Shown here: piece by piece, positions 47,801-56,800 of the stretch
How the letters are laid out: every line of letters starts with the position of its first letter
How positions within the stretch are numbered: position 1 is the first letter of the stretch
Source: Nectonema munidae
Lineage: Eukaryota > Nematomorpha > Nectonematoida > Nectonematidae
Assembly: GCA_030549495.1 (NCBI GenBank)
Contig: JAUIRK010001057.1
Location: 1,056,501-1,120,500 of the forward strand
DNA: 64,000 nucleotides
Reading direction: 5' to 3'
Translations under genes and position numbers: made by a program
The notes under the pieces: model-generated
Seen by the model: only the letters and a program-made list of their open reading frames with translations
Told to the model about the DNA's origin: nothing
Databases searched by the model: none

Positions 47801-50800
47801 GTTTTTGTTACTTTTGATAAGAAATTTCTGGCAAAAAGCTTGCCACCAATACTATTTGTTTGTAAATTTTTTTATAGGTTTTCTCGAAAACAAAGTTAAA
47901 TAAATACTTTAATACTAATGGTTAAATTTATTACGAAATAAAAGAATGCGCAATGAAAACCTTAAACTCTTTTTGAATATCAGAAACTTTTTGGCGAAGT
48001 TGTTGAAGAGCATCTCGGACTTCTGCTTCCTGTAGCTTGGTTCCCAAGAGTTCTTCTTGCACAATTTCATGATCTTTCTCGACCTTAAGCAACTGACGGT
48101 GCTCCTTAAAACTTGGAAAGTGAAGGAGTAGAAGTGAAATTAATTAAAATTTACGTGTTCAAGAACAACGAATTTATCGCTAATTTTCTCCAAGGAGTCT
48201 GTTAAGCGTTTCTCTTTCTCCTTGACACTTTCCAGTTCTTCTTCCAAATTGGAAATAAGGCTTTCATACGCCCGAATTTTTTCAATTAACTAAAAATATC
48301 AAGGAAAGATACTAAGCAAAGCAAATTTAATTATCATTCTAGATTCAGTTATTATCATATCTTTAACACACATTCCTCAATCGATTAAAAATTAGTTGAA
48401 TAGATAGTAAACAATTTAGAAGAACTATTGCATTTCAATCATTTCATTTAACTTTTCATAGTCAAAATGATCACGTTTAAACAATTTATATACAATTAAG
48501 CAAAATATATGAAAATGTTGAATTTATAATTCAAAAGTTTTTCACACGATTAAACTTGAACACTCCAGCGGAGCTATTTCGATTAGCGCAATCAAAAGTA
48601 TCTATCACGCAAAACAAGATAACAACCCATATTAATCTGAGCTTTAGTTCCATAATTTCGGCTATTAAAAAATTTAACTCATTCATTCAGGATAAATAGG
48701 AATGATTGCCTGTTGATTTAAGGAAGTGTTATTGTTGTTTTTGTTGAGGAGGTCGATATTGGAGTTGTTATTGATGAATGCAGTGGCGGAAATGCGCATA
48801 AGCTTGTTTTGCTTCTGCATGGATAGAGCGTACTCGCGTTTCAGTGCAAAGTGCTCTTCTTCCTGTTGAGCTCTAAAAATCTGTCCTTGGATCAATTTAT
48901 CTGCAAGAGATGCACTCTCCTAAAAATAAAAAATGTCGTTGTCTGCAAAAATACACACGATAAAGAAGAACAGCATATTCCATGAATCCAACAATTCTCA
49001 CAATTGAAAAGTTGTGAAAATTCAAGGGAGTACCAGAGTGACATTTTATGTTTAAAATGTAGGTTGTTAGTAGATTCCAAAAGATTTTACATCTGGTGAA
49101 AGGTGTCCTATAAGATTTAAGTATACAGTTACAATTAAAATATACTGGGAGCATAACATAACTATTGTTTGTAAAGTTAATGAAATCACTATTTATTTAT
49201 ACTAAACTGAGCATGCCTCTTTAGTATTTCTTTTAGTCTTATTGATAAATCAAAAAATTCGAACGAGAAAATAATTTCTTTTTAAATATGCCTTGTATTA
49301 AGATTGCAGTTAAAAATTCTAAAAAATTAACATAAGATTAAATAATAAAGTATGAAAGTAGACAATTTTTCAATAAAGAAAATTTTACACACAATACATA
49401 CAGAAAATATGATCATCTTGTTGTAAAGACAGACATGTATTGTCAAGCCCTAGCTAATATTCTGCATACAAATATATCTCCTTATTTAACATTTTTATTG
49501 GCATATAACAGATGCCAGTTTTCGACTTTTTTTATAAAAAAAGTGCGCGTTATAAGTAGGAAAATAAGGGATATAATAGGTCTGGCAAGACGCAATAGGC
49601 AGGATGTCTCCCACATGGTCTTACCAGACCACTGATACATTATTGATTGATTTATTTACTTCTAGTGATTTTATTGTAGATAAAATATTATAAATAGATG
49701 TTAAATTTAATATTAGTGTAATGTATCAACACCTTCCAAATTATAAACAATTCATATAAAACATACATTTATACATATCATTTTAATGTTTAGAATTGAA
49801 ATAAGAAAAAAATTGAATTAAAGGTAAAAACTTGTTCCAAAAATTGATTTCTGTGTTTAAGTAGTCGATTTTCCTGTTTCATCCGTTTGATATACGATAC
49901 TTCTTCCTGTTCCTTTACTTTCAAGCAAGCGTAATCCTTTTCTAATTTCTTAATCTTCTTTTCATTATAAGAGAATTGTTCTGCCGTTGCAAAAACAGCA
50001 TCAATGGAATTACCCAGTCTGACCGGGATTTCTTTCTGGAAGTACTATAATTGCAAATATACATTATATATACTCAGTGCTTGATTTAGTAGGGGTCTCT
50101 TTATTTGCTTTGAAGCAGAACACAGTCGTATAAAAATATTAACTTTTCCAATAAGCTTTCATTCAACACTTTTATTTATATACAATTATTTTATATGTAA
50201 GGGAGGAAGGAAGGCGTTAACATAAAAGAAACAGTTAAATTTCAATATCTCGAATGCGCGATATCTCGAAGTGAATTGTCGGTCAAAACATTTTTATATA
50301 AATGCCATGAAAAATTAATCTTACATCTAATATCCTTATCCCAAATATTGTGTTTATTTAGAAGTATGTTCGAGTTCACGAGCTTTAAATTTTCTGTTAT
50401 GTCGAATAAATGATCATTTTTGTTTCGTAAGAAGACCTAAATTCTTCAATTTTTAATATTGGTGAGCACCAATAGTCGCATGTTGGGTGATAGCAACATA
50501 CAAAATAAGATACTAAAAAGTAACATCTTTGTTTGAGATGTAAATCTGATGCTGAAGTTGACCCATAAATTAAAGGAAAATTAAAATAAATTTCAAAAAG
50601 TAATATATTTTGTTGAATGTTATTTTGTTTGAGATAAAGATATTCTTGAAACAAAAACAATCAACTGTCTCGTATGGAAGCAAGTTACTAGGATTTCTGT
50701 CCAACCCAGAAGATAAAACGACGTGCATAGTATTAAGAAATAAATATGCCCTATTTTACTATATCACAAGTGCTACATATTTTTAAGTTTGGAGTAAATT

Positions 50801-53800
50801 TAAATAAAAACATAAGTTTTATTTTGCAAATAAAATAAAATACCATAATTATGACACAAAACCTATAAAATGTTTTAGAGTTGTAACTAAAAAAGCAACG
50901 ATTTTTCTTCGTCCGAAGTATGCACAAATATAAATAAACAAATAAAAAAAGGTTAAACTTCAAGGTTGTATACGAACAGAAAGAAAAACTTAGATTCTAA
51001 ACCAAAATCAACTTTAAGTGTCTCGAAGTTTTAACTTAGTCCTTCCATGTTTGAGATATAGATGTTTGACTTAATTAATTTGCTAAAAATGGAAATAGTC
51101 CAATTTGGGAAAAATATTCAGTTACTACATCTGATGAGTTTCACATTTTAGCACAAATGTTAGATACACAGATGAAGAAAACATAAAGAATAAGGCACTT
51201 TGAAAAATTAACAATGCGTACTATGAATAATTGCTATATCTATTTCTCGTAAATCTATATAGACGTTACAATTTCCAGTTTTATTTTACTATTGTAAATG
51301 ACATTTCATAAGATGTCGTTCGAGAAAGATTAAATCAATGCAAACATAGTTGGTGCATAAATTCAAAAGTGTATCTCAAAGGTAATCGTATTTCAAAGAG
51401 ATGCTATTTCTTTTGTATTTGATCCTATTTTTGCAGTTTGCTTTATCATATTCTCTCATCTTCCTAAGTTTTGTGATCAGCGAGTTTAACTTGGCACACA
51501 TAATGATCACGATAACTAAAAGAGCATATCGAGTCGAGGTATCATCGAGTGTTTTAATTAAAAAGGACAAAATGTACGCTCATTATACTGTTGAACAAAG
51601 AGAAAGAGTTTTCTGCTGAATTCGAATAGAAGACAGGAGTATGAGTAATGAGTGATACTTGAGTGATTGGAGTATGAGTGATGAAAGCTTCCCATTTAAT
51701 CAACTTGACTAGAGTCCTAATAGTTGTGTTTAAATTCCAAGTGTAGCCAATATTTTTATATTAACTCGTTATCGACAGGATAATCAGACGATATCTAGTA
51801 TAAAGCAGAAGATTTGTATTAAAAAGCATTAAAAACGCAGAAGATTCACATTTTGGTAAAGTCAACTGTGGTCGATAACCGGTTAAAAAGTAAAGAAAGC
51901 AAAGATATTAATAACAAAAAGAATCATAAAACATTCTATTTATATATTTAAAATAAAATTATGGGCACATAAAATTACTTTTTACAATTTTAATTTTACC
52001 ATGGTTGCGGGGACCAGGTCTGAGGTTTTGGAAAAATTTGGAGTCCCAAGCTTGAATGAAAAACTTGAAAGTTTTATGTAAAATGACACATTGAATAATT
52101 GTGCAAGCATATCTTCGACTAGTATGTATAAATAAAAATTCATTTGTCCATTTTTACATGAAAGTTACTTAAGGGGTAAGGGTACCATCGGGTGTTTTCG
52201 GGAAGGCACAATTGCATCGCTTGTATCGAACTATGAGGAAAGTAGTCTTGATGCGGGATCGAACCCAAGACCTTGAGTTATCGAAACGCTTTATCTAACC
52301 AACCTTACTCACGACAGTGCAACAATATGCGAAAATATGTTTAAATTTAATCAAATTTTGTATATTTTGCAAAAAAACAAGATGGTCGTTGAGTTGAATG
52401 TGTCGAATTGTTAGAAACCTAATATTTCTATTTTCTAAATCAATGCTGAAAGTAGTATTTTCAATGAAGGAAAGAGAGACAATATAAATATCCGTGAAGT
52501 TTGATGCACTCAAAGGCTAAAAATGTAATAATTCATTACTATGGATACATATTTTAAGATTTGTATAGCACGGCCTTCATCTCTAAACAAAATACTTTTA
52601 ATAACCTTTGCAAGGTTGAGCACGCACATGCAAGAGTGGCATTTCTACTTTGTAGTCATTTAAATGAGTGATATACCGCTACAACGGTAGACGACAATCA
52701 AAAAGCATCCTTTGAACTCTTGGAAAAATTTTGCACAATTAATATGTATATATATTTTTTTGATGAAAAACAATATCAAAACTTTTTTCGTATTATTATA
52801 AAAGTTTCATGGTTAAACTCCATAAGAATACATGGTAATGACAAACTTCAATTATATCTTAAATACAGTTTAGTATATAAAGAAATGTGTTTACCATCAG
52901 AAGAATAATAGATGTTATATTTAATTATCGTAACAAAATATATGCTCGTTTAAATGTTATATATTGTGTATTTGAACTGTTAAAATTGACTTATTTTGGC
53001 CTATATCCCAATTATATACCAAAATTATAATTAATTTGGAATGATGAAAGAGGCAAACATATAGTTCAATTATAAGTTATTAAATCGTCTGTTATAATAA
53101 TCTGTGTATGGCATATTAGGTATGTTAAAACTTTAGGGTTGTTCGATGTGCCATCCATGATAATGTCCATCCATCCCCACTTAATATTTTATTACAATTA
53201 AATTACCTACCTATCTCGATAGTTTAGTCTGTTTTTTTCTCTATATACAAAACAACTAATACAAAATAAGAAAATAAGCCTTTTAGACCACACATACCTT
53301 TTAGAATATAGCAATATATTTTATTAAATTACATTGTTATAGCCTACTACTTTTGAACTAACTAAATTATTTACCCAATAAAAAACCCTTTAAACTAAAC
53401 AAGAAATTAAAATTACTAAACACTGAAATTAAAAAGCAATATCTATCTTGTATAAAAACACTTTTCACGTATTTGATTTTGTTGTACACAATTTTACATT
53501 GTTTATTCCTGTGGCTGATTTTGACAAAACGCCATACTGAGAATAAATATTTTTATAAAAATATCTTTCATAAGTAGGATAAAAATCTCAAAAATTTAAA
53601 GACATATTTATTGATCCATTAAATTCAAAAAGGGAGATCATAAGAGACTCAAAAACAAAAATTATACGATTGTAGAAAGAAGTTTTTAGAACCGCGGAGC
53701 ACTAATTCCAAATATAATTACAAGCCAAATAAAGAACGAATGATTTTTACTTGAAGCATTCCTTCCATATCTAGAGCTAATAAATCCAGACGACTCAATT

Positions 53801-56800
53801 GCAACAAAGCGAGACCAACTTTGAAAATAAGACTGAGTCCCTGTAACATTAAAAACGTAATAGGAGAGAAAGTAAAAAGAAAGGTAAAAGAACAGCGTAC
53901 TAACCTCAATGAAAAAGGCATCGAAAATTCGGAAAGCAAATTCGTTTGGAAGACATGAAGAGAAAAGGGTAAGGAACCACGCAGATGCATACATCGACGT
54001 GTGGAAGGAACAGAGTTGAAAGTGATTGTAAATTTCAGGCAGATTCTCCTATTTAAATTGAAACAAGTTTCAAAATCTGTTGCGTAGCTTCTTTCACGAA
54101 AAAATCCTTTTTAAATTGAATTATTTCTAACAAATTTGATTGATATGAATACGGCTGATATAAAAAGAATTTAACTCAAATTAATAATATTAAAGTGGTA
54201 AAGTTAGCCAATTTAAAAGAATTTAAAATTTTTAAAGAATCATAGTTTTAAGTACAATAAAAATGACTTATTTAAAAGGCACTGAAAAATATCTTACCTA
54301 CTATAGTATCAAATCAAATTTAAAAGAAAAATAACAAATACTGAAACTAAATGCATTTACTTTTAAAATAGTGAAAAGAAATTTTATAGGTTAACCGGTT
54401 ATCGATATATGTCGACTTTACATAAATATGAATCGTCTGCTTTTATAAATGCTTTTTAATACAAATCTTCTGCTTACTCTGGCCGATAACGAGTTAAGCT
54501 TTAATTTACAGTAATTAATTTATTGTTACTGATTTTTAAAGTTAATTTTTCGATACATATTCAAAAACATAAAAATTTCTCTTTACAATAGCTAAAATTC
54601 TTAACTGTTCTACAATTGTGCCTCAGTAGAAATATTTAAAAAAAAATTGAAAGGGAAAATGATAACTGACACATGGCAGAACCTGAAAAAAAGAATATTT
54701 TTTCAGCTTATATAAAGTATTATAGATTTGAAAAAATTGTACTAACTTAAAATTGCTATTTCTCTTTAGCCTTTTTTGACATATTGTTGCAACTAAAGAG
54801 AGGAACAATGACAAAACCAATTTTACTGTGTACGTAAACACGGGCTTATAAACAAAACTTGGATATTTATTATTTATTCATTTATGAATTTCATAAATAT
54901 CATAAAATAGGGTGAAAAAAGTTTATAACAAATATAAAAACGAAAAAACTGGCCACTTTATTAATGATATTGCTAATTAGAGTATAAGCTCTTATTTTAA
55001 AGCAAATATACACAAATGATAAAATAGTGAAAATGAGATGTAAAGAGAATAATAATGAAAATAATAATTAATCTCTTTAGATCTCATTTTCACTATGTTA
55101 TCATTTATATATATTTTCTTTGAAAAAAGAGTTTATACTGCGAAACTAGTTAGCAATATTACAAATAAAGTGTCCAGTTTTTTTCATTTTTATATTCGTT
55201 ATATTATCTTAAATATCATAAAATAGTTGGTTGAAATTTCAACTACTTTTTGATTGAATTAATTTGATTCCAAAAAGTGAATTTAGAAAGTGTAAATTTT
55301 AAAAATATTCCATAAAATACCTGTAAAAGGAATTCAAATTGATACATACAGAATCCTAACTCCGACATCGATGGTTTATATATCTTTCTCATTTCGTATT
55401 TTTGCATGAGTTGAACAAGAACAGAAAATGCATCTTCTTCTGGCATCTAAGATAATAAGTTTAAAAGATTCATCTAAGTTCTCTTACTTTAAGAAATTTA
55501 ATAAATCATGACTTTTTATGGACATATGCATATTTTTATCGGATTGTATAAACAGCTTTTAAAGTCGGCATTTATTGGTGTAAGTGTACTAACCAATTTA
55601 TAATAAAAAGAAGATAACGCCGTAAATTGAAAGTTTATTGTTTCACTTGTATTGATCTTTGGTAGCTAAACGTATATTTAGTTGGAAATGAAAAGTAAAA
55701 ACTTTTATTCACAACAATTTATAACAATATTAATTTTCGACAACAATGGCCTTCTTTAGATAAACGCAACCATTAAATGCTAGGAGTAGTAAAAAGGAAC
55801 AGAGAGCTTTCTACTCTTAGGATTTAGCTTATCTGAAAAAGACCAGAGTGATCCAAAATTAATATTAGAAATTATTTTGAATAAAAAATTTTTACTTTTT
55901 ATTTCCGTATTTACATCTTTCAACCTTTATTCATATCTTCTCAGAAACATTTCCTTTTCCTGTAAAATGTTTTAATTTGGTAAGGAAGCACAGTCACAAA
56001 AATATATGATTTAATAATGTTGCAATGAAAAATGTTGAACTTGGGGCATATATTATCCTTGATACAGTTAAAGATAAAATGATCAGGATGTGGACTAGGA
56101 GGAAAATATCCGACTAGTACAGCAGGTACCTGCAAAAATCCAACTCCGACTCCAAATACATAAAAAAAATCTGGTCCGATTCGAAATTCTTAAAAATCTG
56201 CATCTCAACCGACTCATCAACTCTTACTCCCGGATTCGACTAAAGAAGGCCCATTCTCTATATGGTTAAAAAATTTAAGCTTATAATTTTTTAAAATAGT
56301 ACTTAAAAAAATACGACTCGGACTCTTATTAGATATTGACTCCGACTCTTATCCATTTAACATCCCCCACTCCAACTCTCCGCAACTCTGAATTTAAGCA
56401 TATAAATAATAGTCATGAATTTGGAAGCCTTAAAATTAAATAGAAAAAAAATAATTCGCTACACATTCTATATTATTCGTTTATTTAAAATATATTAATA
56501 TTATTATAGCTACGCATTTTAAATTTGGCTAATAAATATCAACTTTATAATTTTCAAGGTCATGGGAAACCTCTAGTACTATTTATTTAAAATTTCCTGA
56601 TATTCAAACACTCAGAAAAAGGAAATATTGGTTACCGACATTTAATGTTCTCCCATATAATAGATGATTGCAACTTTAGATAAGCCTATCTAGTAAGTTT
56701 ATATATTCGTTGTACTTACATGCATAAGGAGTAATCCTACAATGAAACAGCTTCCTTGACAATACCCAACTTCAGAATCGTGTATCGAATAGGCCTAAGA

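Noticed and set aside
52255-52312. Functional tRNA gene
   Set aside because: B box is good but acceptor and anticodon stems do not pair convincingly; SINE or pseudogene fits better.
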